Positions 1-11,506 of a stretch of 64,000 nucleotides of DNA are shown here, one piece after another. The notes beneath the pieces are model-generated. The model was not told the DNA's origin and searched no databases. It saw only the letters and a list, made by a program, of their open reading frames with translations. Source of the stretch: Zanthoxylum bungeanum (lineage: Eukaryota > Streptophyta > Magnoliopsida > Sapindales > Rutaceae). Both the position numbers and the translations under genes were made by a program. The DNA lies in NCBI GenBank assembly GCA_019454045.1, contig SKCR01023804.1, positions 248,001 through 312,000 on the forward strand. Reading direction: 5' to 3'. The stretch's first letter is position 1. Each line of letters starts with the position of its first letter.

Positions 1-149
1 AACGTGTTGAAGAAGCTGGCAACACGTTTTGGCAATTATAAAAGGAGCACCACAGCTTTGTGAAAATCATCCCAAAATCAGAGTAATAGAGAGTAAAGAG
101 GTTTGAGATTTTTTTGTAAAGTTTTGTAAAAGCTTTGTAATTCTTTGTT

Positions 150-404
150 TTGTGCAATAAAGAAGAATTTTTTTCTCATTTCTCCTTATTGTGTGAGTTT
201 TTATCACAACAATTGCCAACATATGCTCTCCCATATTTCCATTCATTTTCTCATTCTTATTGGGAAACTAATGGGGCAGCAGAATGTCTTACTAATTTGG
301 GGATTCGTTACCAAGATCTTATTTGGTGGAATGACCCGCCTTTGGAAATTCAGAGTTTTATTTCTCATGATGCTATTGGGTTCTCTAAATTTTGGTTCGG
401 TTAG
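150..404 (+). pseudogene. RNase H-like (RVT_3/LINE-type) C-terminal remnant
   Basis: The translated frame ends with a segment that looks like the C-terminus of the RNase H-like domain found at the end of plant non-LTR retrotransposon ORFs. It has an H-Y-x-E-x-N-G-A-A-E-C-L-T-N-L-G stretch (compare the family pattern H-x-x-R-E-x-N-x-x-A-D-x-L-A-x-x-G), then W-N-D-P-P and D-A-I-G-F ahead of the stop. Only about 55 residues carry the similarity. The Asp of the A-D motif is replaced by Glu, and no upstream reverse transcriptase is present. I infer a truncated LINE 3' end or a broken host RNase H-like gene. The upstream half of the frame is probably not coding. Confidence 0.45.
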
Positions 405-1645
405 AGTTTGGTAGCAAATTTCGATTTGTTGTTTCTTCATTAGTTTCGGTCACTGTAATTTTCGATATCGGTGGTCTCTGTAGTAATTTCAGATTTTGTT
501 GTATTTTGCTATTATTTTTATTTCTTTCTTTCTCACTTATCATTGGGATGGTTTGGAGGCTAATACTTTTTCTTTGTTTCAGATTTTTTTCCCTTTAGTT
601 TACCTTTCAAGGTTTTAACAATAGTATCTTTCAATATTTAGATTTTGGTATTTTTTTTTTGTTCTTTGACTTGTATTAAACTCTTCATTTTTATTAATAT
701 ATAGCTCTCGATAGAATCTAATTAGGCACATTATTAAACTTGATCTCGGATATCAATCTAATTAAGCTGTTTGACTTTATTTTGATGTTTCTCATTTAGA
801 TGAGTGTATTTATTTAAGAAGTTCAACCATGCAGGGATAGAAAAAGTTTTCATCCAATAATAAAATCTTGATAATTGTTTTGTGGAAGTAAACAAGTTGA
901 CATTTAGAAGATTTTTCATACCTTAAAAATTCATCGAATTTAACCAATAATTGGACCCCATGTGTTTCCCTTTACAATTTGCTCTTCAATTAACAACCGT
1001 TATTAATTGATTATCCCATAAGAAATAGACAATTCATAATAATAACTATGGTAATAATTTTGCATGGCATTTTCCCGACCACATAGAATGCTTTATTGAA
1101 ATTTTTTTCAATCTAATCAATATCAAGTCTCTTATATTGTTGGCTTTTCAAAATTCATTGAATCGTGGAAAGAAACACCCTTGAGTTGTCTCAATCTAAT
1201 GAGTTAATTTTGTTAGTGAAGAAACTGTAAATGTGTAAAATCTTATTGTGAAAGAATATGAAATCTCTTTCTTGCTAGTCAACTCCAACTGTGATATTCA
1301 TATTTAGATATATTTATAAAGGATGATTTCTATTAAATAATACGACGTCGGGATTTTAGAATTAAATTATTCTGAATCATTAAAAGAGACAATATCATAT
1401 TAATAAGTCGGATCATTACACCAATTTCATTGAATGTTCAATACTTTATATAAGTGCAAGTTTGGATCATACATAATACATAATACTCAAAACCAACATC
1501 AATTATATAAGCTCCATCTCATTTAAGTATCATTACAAATATTAATTGGAATCATGCATGTAATGAAGCCAACTTACAATTTAATGAGACAAACTATAAT
1601 AATGTATTTATATGAATAAAAATATGAGAAAACCACAAATCCCAT
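405..1645. other. AT-rich intergenic stretch, no gene seen
   Basis: I find no credible coding frame, RNA gene or transposon protein similarity here. The sequence is strongly AT-rich with many short stop-interrupted frames. It ends abruptly where the integrase similarity of Copia A begins. Confidence 0.6.
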
Positions 1646-2341
1646 TTGACACTTGTGTCTCGGTATGGTTATGTTTACTTGACGAAACATAAATCAGAAA
1701 CTTTTGAAAGGTTCAAAGATTTCCGAAACGAAGTGGAAAAGCAAACTGGGAAATTCATCAAATGCCTACGATCAGATCGAGGTGGTGAATATATGAGCGG
1801 TGAGTTCATTGATTATTTAAAAGAGAATGAGATTCATGCTTAATATACTCCTCCAAGTACTCCACAACATAATGGAGTGTCTGAGGGGAGAAATCGAACT
1901 TTATTGGATATGGTTCGTTCTATGTTGAGTTATGCAAATCTACCATATTACCTGTGGGGTTATGCGCTTCTTACTGCAGTTTATCTTTTGAACAGAGTTC
2001 CTTCCAAAGATGTTCCTACGACCTCATATCAGATATGGACTAGTAGGAAACCGACCCTTAATTATATTAGGGTTTGGGGTTGTCATGCGTATGTCAAAGT
2101 GGCACAGCAAGATAAGTTTTTGCCTCGAGGGCAAAAGTTTAGGTTTGTTGGGTATTCTTCCAATACGAAAGGATATTTGTTCTATGATTCCGAGCATCGA
2201 AACATGTTCGTAGCTCGTTTCGCAAAATTTCTAGAAATAGAATTTTTGGCTGAAGGAGGAGATCATAGACAAGTTGAACTTGATGAAGTTCAGCCTATAA
2301 TTGACGAACCGCAGGAGGAACATGAGGTTCAAGAAGGTTAA
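1646..2341 (+). pseudogene. Copia A integrase fragment
   Basis: This is a retroviral-type integrase core lacking its N-terminus. The frame opens at S-R-Y-G-Y-V-Y-L, and R-S-D-R-G-G-E-Y carries the second catalytic Asp. A TAA stop at 1841-1843 interrupts the frame. Reading resumes with T-P-P-S-T-P-Q-H-N-G-V-S-E-G-R-N-R-T-L, which carries the catalytic Glu, followed by the copia signature W-G-Y-A-L-L-T-A-V-Y-L-L-N-R-V-P. The first catalytic Asp and the HHCC zinc domain are absent. One stop and the missing N-terminus make it non-functional. In the intact family the enzyme inserts the cDNA into the host genome. Confidence 0.9.
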
Positions 2342-4021
2342 TGATCTTTAACGCACACACTTCGTAGGTCAAGTAGGGTCATAAGACCTCCTGAACGCTT
2401 GTCTTTGATACATGACAGAGGTCTTGATATCCTCTTAGTAGAAAAGACTGACCCGAGGACTTACAAAGAAGCGATGTTGGACATCGATTCCGTGAAATGA
2501 CAGGAAACCATGAAATCAGAGTTAGACTCAATGCATCAAAATCAAGTCTGGGACTTGGTTCCTCTTCCTGAAGAAATTGTTCCTATCGGTTGTAAATGGG
2601 TTTACAAAATGAAGAGAGGGCCTGATGGAAGTGTTGAAACTTTCAAGGCCCGGCTGGTAGCAAATGGTTACACACAGCGACCAGGTGTCAACTATGATGA
2701 AACCTTTTCGCCAGTAGCGATGTTGAAGTCTATCAGGATTTTATTGGCTATAGCTGCCTACCATGACTACGAGATTTGGCAAATGGATGTCAAAACGACA
2801 TTCTTGAATGGATTTCTTGATGAAGAAATCTATATGGAACAGCCAGATGGTTTTACGTCCAGCCAAGACTTAGATATGGTTTGTAAGCTTAAAAAGTCCA
2901 TTTATGGACTTAAACAAGCTTCACGGAGTTGGAATCTTCGATTCGATGAGGTTATTAGATTGTCTGGTTTTCTCAAGAATACAGAAGAATCATGTGTGTA
3001 TAAAAAGGTCAGCGAGAGCATGGTGGTGTTTTTGGTACTCTATGTGGACGACATCCTGATCATTGGGAATGATATCGGGATGATGCAGGGCGTAAAAGCT
3101 TATCTCTGTAAAAACTTCTCTATGAATGACTTGGGTGAAGCTTCTTATATCTTGGGTATAAAACTCTATAGAGATAGAGAAAAGAAGCTTATTAGATTGT
3201 CTCAATCCACGTACATAGATAAGATTTTAGAAAGGTATAATTTCAGTAACTGTAAAATAGTTAACATACCTTTCCGACATGGTATACATCTTTCGAAGAA
3301 AATGTGTCCACAAACTGAAGATGAGAAGATTAGAATGTCTAATCTACTTTATGCTTCGTGTTTGGGTAGCATTATGTATGCCATGTTGTGTACGCGACCT
3401 GATATTAGTTACTCAGTTAGTGTAACCAGTAGATATCAATCAAATCCAGGTAACGACCATTGGATGGTCGTTAAACATATCCTGAAGTATCTCAAAGGTA
3501 CTAAGGATAAGTTTTTGATTTATGGAGAAGGAGAACTGCAAGTTAATGGGTATACGGATTTTGATTTCCAATCGGATCAGGATGATAGAAAGTCTACATC
3601 GGGATTCATATTTACCCTTAACGGTTCTGCAGTTAGTTGGAAAAGTTCCAAACAGGGATCGACAGCTGATTCCACCACAGAGGTGGAATATATTGCAGCA
3701 TCTGAGGCTGCAAAAGAAGCTGTCTAGATTAGAAATTTTGTCACATAATTGGAAGTTGTCCCAAGCATTGAGAATTCGATTCCTTTGCACTGTGATAATA
3801 TCGGAGCTGTTGCACAAACAAAGGAACCCAAGGCACATCAAAAATCGAAACATGTGGAGCGAAAGTACTATATCATTCGAGAGATTGTGTCGCGTGGAGA
3901 CATTATCGTATGCAAGATACAGAGTGAAGACAATGTAGCATATCCGCTTACCATGGCCATTCCTCTTAAATTATTTGATAAGCATGCTGAGGCAATTGGT
4001 ATAAGATACCATCGGTTATGA
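2342..4021 (+). pseudogene. Copia A reverse transcriptase and RNase H
   Basis: The RT part (long open frame 2510-3727) has the copia landmarks in order: G-C-K-W-V-Y-K-M-K-R, K-A-R-L-V-A-N-G-Y, D-V-K-T-T-F-L-N-G, Y-G-L-K-Q-A, the catalytic L-Y-V-D-D-I, then T-R-P-D-I-S-Y. RNase H follows with K-S-T-S-G-F and S-T-T-E-V-E-Y. A stop at 3725-3727 and another just after it split the RNase H, whose C-terminal part (H-C-D-N-I-G-A-V-A) continues to 4021. The region just before 2510 carries further stops. RT catalytic residues are intact, so decay appears moderate. In live relatives this enzyme copies element RNA into DNA. Confidence 0.93.
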
Positions 4022-4030
4022 CACTAGAGT

Positions 4031-4040
4031 AAGTGGGAGA
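4031..4040 (+). other. Copia A polypurine tract
   Basis: The purine run aagtgggaga lies four bases before the LTR start. This is the plus-strand primer position expected for an LTR retrotransposon. The same tract precedes the LARD and Copia B 3' LTRs. Confidence 0.8.
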
Positions 4041-4043
4041 AAT

Positions 4044-6285
4044 TATTGGAGTTGGTACTCGGCGTGCCGATTTCTCATGTATTTCTTTGTAAATACTGTA
4101 TGAACAATATTATGTTATGAATAAATTTACAATTTCATCAATATATTATCTTAGAAATGGTAAAGGCGTACATGACCTATGAATGACTAAGTTGTAACGT
4201 AATTGTAAAAGCGTCGCAATCGACATTGAGAAACGTTATAACAGTATCATTCTTAAATTTTTCCTGGTCAACGTTTACATTTTTGGTCCGAAAGTAAACC
4301 CGAGAGACCGGTACATGTCGTATATCAAAATATTAGTTTTCAGTGGTTTATCTTAGTGAGCCACGAGTCTAGGGAGACTCGTATAGACATATAGGTGTTC
4401 ATAGCGGATGAGCACTGAACGACTCACGAAAGATTCCTAATAGATCGTACATTTGCGTCAATAGGAATCTTCTCGAGTTGAGTAGCATAGTGGTCATTTG
4501 ACTTGTGATACCACGGTGGATATATGAGTTATCCTCCACACTTTGATGACAGTCACGTCTTTAATCTTTTTAGGTTAGACCTCCGCCTGTTTGTTAGGTG
4601 TGGACTGATGCTCATGATATCCGGTGATGTGTCCATAGAGGATCCGTCAGTCCTGCGTACAGGATTTAGGTATCCACTTAATGAGATTGCGATTTATCAA
4701 ATCCATGGCCATGGTACACTCGGAAATGAGTTCTGAGTGTTATTGAGAAATCGTGAATCTATACGTCGACGGGATAATACCTTATAATATTTGATGATTA
4801 TATATATGTCTCTGGTATTTATCTGGATACCTATGACGGAAGGATTATACGTATGCGAAGATCTCAACTTGTATCGTTCAACGAGAATATTCGTGGTCGT
4901 CATAATTTATGAATGGGTAAATTATGGACACGGGATTTGATCCCGTGACGGATATACCTGAACTTAGAGAGTCTCACATAATAAAAAATACTCGTAGAGC
5001 ACTAGGGAAACTTAAAATGAATAATATTGATTATTCGGAAATCATTTAACGGTTAAACGAAAAATAACACATGCGAGTTATTCGGTAATTTCATAAATTA
5101 ATATGTATGTGTATTAGATACATAATTTGATTAGATACGTATTAATTAATTATCGAATAAATTTTGGAACATATGTCAACCTTGAATGTGTTTTTTTACA
5201 TTTATTGTAAATGTAGAAATACATTATATATTTGATTAAATGGATTAATTAATTAAAGTGTTAATTAATTAATTTATTAAATAAATGTATTGAAAATTAT
5301 TAAGTATATAATCCACATGTATTAGACATGTGTTGGATGCTTTGTAATGGTGACATGTGGCTTTTGTTGGAAATTAGAGGGATAATATATTTGTTTTATT
5401 TAATGAAAATTGTTTTGTAAAATAAATTGAATTTTTTTTCTCTCTCCCACTAACTTCTTAAGTTTCGGCCAACATCAAATTGGGGACTATTCCCACTTCT
5501 TTAAAACAACAACAAAGAGAGAAAATAGTAAAACCTAATAGAGAGAAAAATTTGTGGAACCAAAATCAAGCTTTAAGCTTAAAGAATTTGGAAATTCAAG
5601 GTAAGTTTCTTAATCCTTTGGCTAGGAAATTGTTTCTTTTGCTTGATCAGAATACATTTGATGTAGTTTTGATTTCCTACTCTCTTGAATTGGGTTTTTC
5701 TTGTTGGATGATTGTTGGGAACTTATTAAGCATGTGAGATGATTCTTTGAACTTAATAATTGTTATTTGAGTTCAATTTAATTTAGGAAATTAAAGTTGC
5801 CGCTCTAGAATTTCTATTCCACTTCATAGAAACCTAGAATTGTTCTTGAGTGTTTTTGGTTGTGGTGAGACTTTAAGAATGTTGGATTGATTATTGTAAT
5901 GTTAGATTGAAAGTCAATTTGGTGGAAATTTGGTTAATTTGATTAATTAAAATTCTAGGGTTTATGCCAAATACTAAATTGAGGCTTTTCATTATATGGA
6001 TTATATTGGATATATTAGATATATATTAATCATTTTGGTAGTGTTTTGGGAACACTTAATTGTGTAATAGACACTTTTGGACTAAAATGAGCAAAATGCA
6101 AAAAGTTTGCACTTTTGGTAATTTTTCGGCTAAAGGGTCATTTGGGTAATTCCAAATTTGATTTGGGATTAAATATTAAAATAAATAGTTTATTTTAATA
6201 GTCCAAAGAAAAATTTTTGAAATTTGAAAAATCAGATTTTTCACGTTCCGCTGCGCGACCTGGCATAACCGTTAATACGCCAACA
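4044..6285 (+). repeat. Copia A 3' LTR
   Basis: The LTR begins TATTGGAGTTGG (ancestral TGTTGG) right after the polypurine tract and ends ...CGCCAACA. It is about 2.24 kb. Blocks around 4310-4740 (for example gagactcgtatagac and gagtagcatagtgg) are shared in order with the LARD LTRs on the opposite strand. Open frames inside it look incidental. A stretch at 5455-5740 resembles the transcribed leader part of the LTR, with no recognisable protein. Confidence 0.85.
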
Positions 6286-6342
6286 ACTTGTCATTCTTAT
6301 GGAAAACATAAGATTACACTAAAAGCCAAACTGTAATTTAAG

Positions 6343-6599
6343 TAGGGATGACAACTAGCCGAGTCAATATTTGTCTCATTCAATCAACGTGTATAAAAAT
6401 TATCCTCGTATCCATCCCTAATATATCATGTCCTCGTATGGGTCCTCATTCATATGGGAATTTGACATACATTTTAATGGGATGTCCATATTTGTACCAG
6501 ACTCGTCCAACCAACGAGTATAAAAAAGTTATCTCTTTATCCATCCCTAACGTATTGGGTCCACGCGGGCCCATCCCCGCGGTGATTTTGCCATCCCTA
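6343..6599. mobile_element. hAT-like MITE (257 bp)
   Basis: The terminal inverted repeats are TAGGGATGACAA at the left and the complement of TTGCCATCCCTA at the right. Flanking 8-bp sequences aatttaag (6335-6342) and aatctaaa (6600-6607) match at six of eight bases, as expected for an aged hAT-type target duplication. The interior is rich in CCCATCCCCGC-like motifs and has no transposase, so the element is non-autonomous. Superfamily assignment rests on the TIR style and TSD length only. Confidence 0.65.
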
Positions 6600-7235
6600 A
6601 ATCTAAAGCTTAGATCCTCTTATTTCATTGGAATTCAAATTGATGTGCTAGCAGCTTGCTGATCAAACCAAAACGTTCAACACACATTAATAATTTGTAT
6701 GCTCATCGATTTGAACATCTGCGTCTGTGGATGAATAATTTCTCAATTATTAAATACTTCGGCCAGTTGTAAAGCTCTATTTCGTTTTTATCGAAATTTA
6801 TGGGCGAAATTCAACTCCAAAGCCAGCTTGAAAAGTAGAGGTTGCATACTTATATTTTAAGCTATGGGTTAAACCCAACCCAAAAATTAGTTTGAAAGTA
6901 GAAGTTACTTAATACTTATATTTTAAGTTCATATACTCTCTCTCATGTGCAGGTCAATTTTTTACTTGGTCCGTATCAGTGTCATATGGGTAGATAATAT
7001 AGGCCTACTCGTGGGTGAATTTGATTATGACACTATTGAAATTCATGTACATAACTCAATCTAAAATTTAATTTGAAAATATATAGATAGCTTTCAAAAA
7101 TTTATATTTTAAGTTTATTTATTTATCTGAGCCAATATGATATATTTTCCTTCACAGTTTTCTTATGAGCGATGGATTATTAGTAATTTCTTATATTAAC
7201 GACCATGAATTGGCCACTGATTATAAGATCGTGTT
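6600..7235. other. Intergenic stretch with minor repeats, no gene seen
   Basis: No coding similarity is visible. The phrase ttatattttaag recurs three times between about 6850 and 7110 in similar contexts, suggesting an old small repeat or MITE whose ends I could not fix. Confidence 0.5.
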
Positions 7236-7618
7236 TGTGAAGTAAACTCTACAAACAATAGAATTGAAATTAAAATATAAAAAATTGGTAAAAAGTGTTA
7301 TCTTATTGTTTGATTATCCAAGTGTCGATCCACTACTTCAGGGATTCTCATCCTATTTATACTATTTTGTTACAATGAAAATAAACTGACAGCGATTTTA
7401 TCATATTCACGTTTCCCACTAACTGGCCCACTCCCTATAATCTCGGAACTTCCATATTCTGGATGATTGTCCAGCTTAAAGAACCGAAAAGTAATTAATT
7501 GGTTGTTTGATTCCTTATTTAGAAGATTTATGTCATCAATGAACTGATATTTTGGGCCTAATCCTTGTGTGACATGTGCTTGCCTTTGTGGAAGTCAAAT
7601 CTGGTATGGACTTCCCAT
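7236..7618 (-). repeat. Tat gypsy 3' LTR remnant
   Basis: The sequence tgtgaagtaaactctacaa onward aligns by eye with 29886-30017 and, after the solo LTR there, with 32606-32870. This copy lacks that insertion and therefore shows the empty site. It is cut at 7618 by the start of the Copia B LTR. Confidence 0.8.
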
Positions 7619-9629
7619 TGTTAGGATATATGCCCTAGAGCTTCATGTACTATAAACGGAATTGATTATTGTAATAATAAACACATTATTCTTTTATCAA
7701 AGTTGTTGATTTATGTCGCATATCGTCCAATTGTCTTGTTTACCTTAATTACTTTTGTACCTTCAGACTTAGTGTATGTTTGATACACAATTGGATTTAA
7801 GTCTGAAGTTAGTAATCTAAATAGTCCATAAAGAGCAAACAAAGAGGGTACTTTGTTTGTGGTATATCTATACCCGCGGTTCATTCTATACTTGTATGAT
7901 GACCTTGATCCGGGATCATTCATATAGTGACATGGGAATGGAGGCACCTTGTATGATGAGATCATATAGGATTGGACTCAGATAAATACAAATTTCTTTT
8001 AATATCCGTTAACCGAAGAAATTCATTTTATCTAATATATGGTCATCTATGGATTTGATCTTAATCCTGAGTGTACTACGAACTCTTGCATGACAGGCTA
8101 TGTCATTTGATTTACTATGGTGAGGTTGGTGTAGCATTCCCGGCTAATAACTACTTATTTTGGGGATATGGTTTGGTGTGTAGCTGTGAACCTTTTACAT
8201 AGATATGGAATTCACTCATTCTTTTGAGAAGTAGAAGAATATCTCTTTTAAGAATTGATTGGGGACTTGAACAATTTGAGCACTCAACCATTCTATTACG
8301 AATAGAAGGTTTTATATTCATAATTGTTATGAATTAATTGTTCATTATATAATCAATAGTGCTTAAGAGATAAAATATTTAGAGGGATTTAACAGACTTA
8401 TGACCCGGCTCTATTTATGAGATATTTGTGAAAGCCTATATCCATATGTAATGACTATATCGATGGACACCGAAATTATTCGGCTGATATTTTCCATCTA
8501 CGGTAACGGGAGTTCAACTTCGAGTTTTTAGTGGAATAACGCGAAGTTATAGTTCGTAATATTTAATTAAAGAGTTTAGTTAATATTTCAGAATTATTGG
8601 AGCTCGGAACCGTAGGTCCATTTGGTCTCCGTGCTAGCTCGATTAACTGTAGCAAACCTAATATAATTAGATTGTCTAATAATATACTCACATTATATTT
8701 ATATATTATTAATAAGATTAATGATATATTTTGTCACAAAAGAAATCTATGTTAAATTAGTTTAACTTAATGTTTTCTAGAATTTTTTGCTTATGAGATA
8801 TTCAAATCATGATTATGAGATAATCATGATAGTAATAATTATGAGATAATTACTACAATATAATTAGAGGTAATTAAATCATTATTAAGATAATGATTTT
8901 TTATTTACCTTGGAGACAAAGCCATATGGCTTACCATGCTTTCCAATTTATTATGTCTATTAGGTGGCATGTATACACCAATGGCTTTGTCATTAGCTAA
9001 ATAATTCTTATGTTTTGGTATGGACTTCACATTAATGTGTTTGCCATTGTAAGAAAGCATTAGATGCTTCATGACAAAGTCTTTGTCTTTAGCTTAATAT
9101 TTCTTATAATTTGGTATGGCATTCACATTAATGTGTTTGCCATTGCAAGAAAACATTAAATGCTTAATAACAAAGTTATTTGGCTTGTGTAAGAGAATAT
9201 AATCTCTACCATCTCTCCTCACTTGTAAGAGTTACCATTTTCATTCATTCACACAAGTGCTTAGTAGAAAAAAAAAAGAGAGTTCAAACATTCACAATTG
9301 TTGTGAGAGTGTTTGAAAAATAAATTCCAAAAGCCAAACACCATTGTGTCAATATTTATTCTCTAAAGAGTTTAGAGTTGATCTTTATGAGTGAATCCCA
9401 CACTTCGGTTTATTGGTTTCGAGTCATAGCTCGGAAGATCGGGTGGTTGATCCAAGTGTTGGACACCAAAGGAAACTTATCTACATCAAAGGAGTAAAAT
9501 CCATTCTCCAAGTGTTGGAGGAATTCGGCTACAACAAGTGAGAAGGCTAAGAAAATTTTAAAGGTCCATACCGGCGCTGATGCCCAACATTAGCAACTTT
9601 CACTGCGCTAAGGAAAGTTGTTTCTTATA
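7619..9629 (+). repeat. Copia B LTR1 (left)
   Basis: It starts TGTTAGGATATATGCCC and ends ...TTTCTTATA (ancestral ...TACA inferred), directly before a PBS-like site. It is about 2.0 kb and matches 15457-17456. It contains three AT-rich hairpins near 8803-8905 and a 96-bp direct repeat near 9005-9190. Confidence 0.85.
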
Positions 9630-9631
9630 AT

Positions 9632-9644
9632 TGGCATCAAGAGC
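9632..9644 (+). other. Copia B primer binding site (tRNA-iMet-like)
   Basis: TGGCATCAAGAGC resembles the standard copia PBS TGGTATCAGAGC with one substitution and one inserted base. It lies two bases after the proposed LTR end. The homologous site after LTR2 reads tggcattaagagc. Confidence 0.6.
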
Positions 9645-11506
9645 TTAAGGTTGAAAAGTGTTCTTAACCCTTCTCCTTTAAAGTTTTAAGTTTTTAATAA
9701 TTTATATGAGATATAGATTATTAGTATGCATGTTATGATGAGTAGGAACAATTAGATTCATGAGATGAATGGTTTTAATGTTCATGTTATGAATGTTTAC
9801 TTTGATTCATGTGATGATTGTATTGCATTGGTTGTTAATTTTTCCGGCTCTTATTTTTTAATACTGGGAATGTAAGATCATAAGGTCCTATTCTTTAAAG
9901 TGTCCCAAGTTCATTTCCTTTATAATAAGTTCATTTGTAACCCTATTTGTATCTTGGAGGAGCCGATGCCGTGAAGGACTTATGACGAAGAAATTTCGCG
10001 AAGAACTCAGCAACACACAATGGAGCAAGATTTGAAGACTAAGGGATGCCTTGGATTTATTGTACTCATTAGATTAGTACAGAAAAATAAGATTCCGGTC
10101 AACACAATTTGTTATGTGTATGTTTTTAAAATTTCCAGCCCTGGAAACTGGCTTGTGTCACGACGCTGAACATATGCAAAGCCACTAGATGCTACTACCT
10201 CACCTCGCGTCGCGACATGACGCAAACCTGATGCAATTCCAGTTACTGGAATTATAAGGGTCGGAGTCGCGACGCTTGTAGCTGAGTGAATGAATATTTT
10301 TAAAGTGTTTATTAACATGTCATACAGCCTGGGGTGCCTACTCTTGTATTTTTACATGCCATAACATGTAGACATGCATGATAATCTAGTCATAAAATAT
10401 GATTTTATGCAATTTATAAGTTAAATAAGAATATGAAATGCATGCAAATAGATTAATAAGATTAATTGATTTAAAGGTTTAAAAATTGCGAATTCAAGTT
10501 TAAATACAAATGGACCTTATGAGTACATTATTTTCCTTGGTATATCAGATGGAAACCGGACGTAAATTCCATAGCCGATTTCGAATGAACGGTAATATGG
10601 TCTGCACTCGGGATACAATACCACTACATTTGGAATAAATAATGTGCTTTTATCAATTAAACGGTTCAATGATATTTGGTCTGTTCGTTGAAATCTAAAT
10701 TTTAAAACCTATTAGTGGACTAATAATTTAATAGTTGAATTGATTAGATCACTAAAGCAACTTGATTAAATTAGTTTAATTAAGTTAAATGGTTAGTATA
10801 GACTAATCGGGATTAGTGAATAAAATTTTAAAAGTTAAAATTGGTCAGATCATTAATAATCAACTAGTATTAATAAAATTATGTTTTAGTCGAGGGTAAT
10901 CTAAGATACATTAGAAACTAGTGAGATAAAAACCTTACACTTCAAAATAATGAGTTAGAGAAGGGCATACCATAATATATTCCATGATCTCTATTGTTAT
11001 CCAGAAACGTGAGATTCAAAAGGCACCTCGAGACGGATTTGCTCATATCCCCCTATGAATGGTGTCCATTTTGGGTCAATATCAGGTTTGGATTCCGAGA
11101 GGATAATGACTCTAGATGTATCTGGTGATTTGACCTACCCTACGGTGACAGTTCACTAGTTAGGTCCAAGGGTTCCGAAATAATGGGTCACACTCACAAA
11201 TGAATGATTAAGTTGTTAATCAAAGCTTCCTTGATCAAAATAATGGTAGTTGATTAATATAGGAATAAGAGTTATTTCAGATATATTAATCAATTGAGAA
11301 TGTCTCAATCTATCATGCGAATACTTGACCTACCCTACGGTGATACTTATTTGTGGTATGATAGATAATCATGGCATATTAATTCTTTTAGGTTTCTAAT
11401 TCATTATATATTGATCATGCATCATGTTTAATTTTATTCATAAATGTTTGACAATTCAAATATGCGATGAATGAATGATTGAATGCGCGTTTATTATTTT
11501 TCAGCC
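9645..11506 (+). other. Copia B untranslated leader (about 1.9 kb)
   Basis: No protein is recognisable between the PBS and gag. The first 450 bp recur after LTR2. Beyond 10093 the leader holds a piece with repeated cgacgc and gtcgcgacgc motifs (10150-10285), an 88-bp block shared with 63785-63872, and two copies of tgacctaccctacggtga (11132 and 11327 regions). Such a long leader suggests inserted sequence, regulatory RNA or both. Confidence 0.6.
10538..10625 (+). repeat. 88-bp block in the Copia B leader shared with the window end
   Basis: It matches 63785-63872 (ggacgtaaattccatagcc and tatggtctgcactcggg are identical). It is non-coding in both places as far as I can see. Confidence 0.8.

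Larger units (their letters stand above)
1646..6285 (+). mobile_element. Copia A: 5'-truncated Ty1/copia retrotransposon
   Basis: This fragment contains, in copia order, the second part of the integrase, reverse transcriptase, RNase H, a polypurine tract and a long 3' LTR. The 5' LTR, PBS, gag, protease and first part of the integrase are missing, and the similarity starts abruptly inside the integrase core. The order integrase before RT defines Ty1/copia. The LTR belongs to the same broad family as the LARD LTRs at 17941-32605. No left TSD can be assigned because the 5' end is lost. Confidence 0.92.

Noticed and set aside
1..720. LTR with TATA and AATAAA-like signals at the window start
   Set aside because: ttataaaagg and caataaag are present, but no terminal repeats, PBS or partner LTR can be shown.
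7711..7965. 84-residue open frame on the - strand, repeated at 15550-15804
   Set aside because: It is antisense within the two Copia B LTRs, and its conservation follows from LTR duplication. No protein motif is seen.
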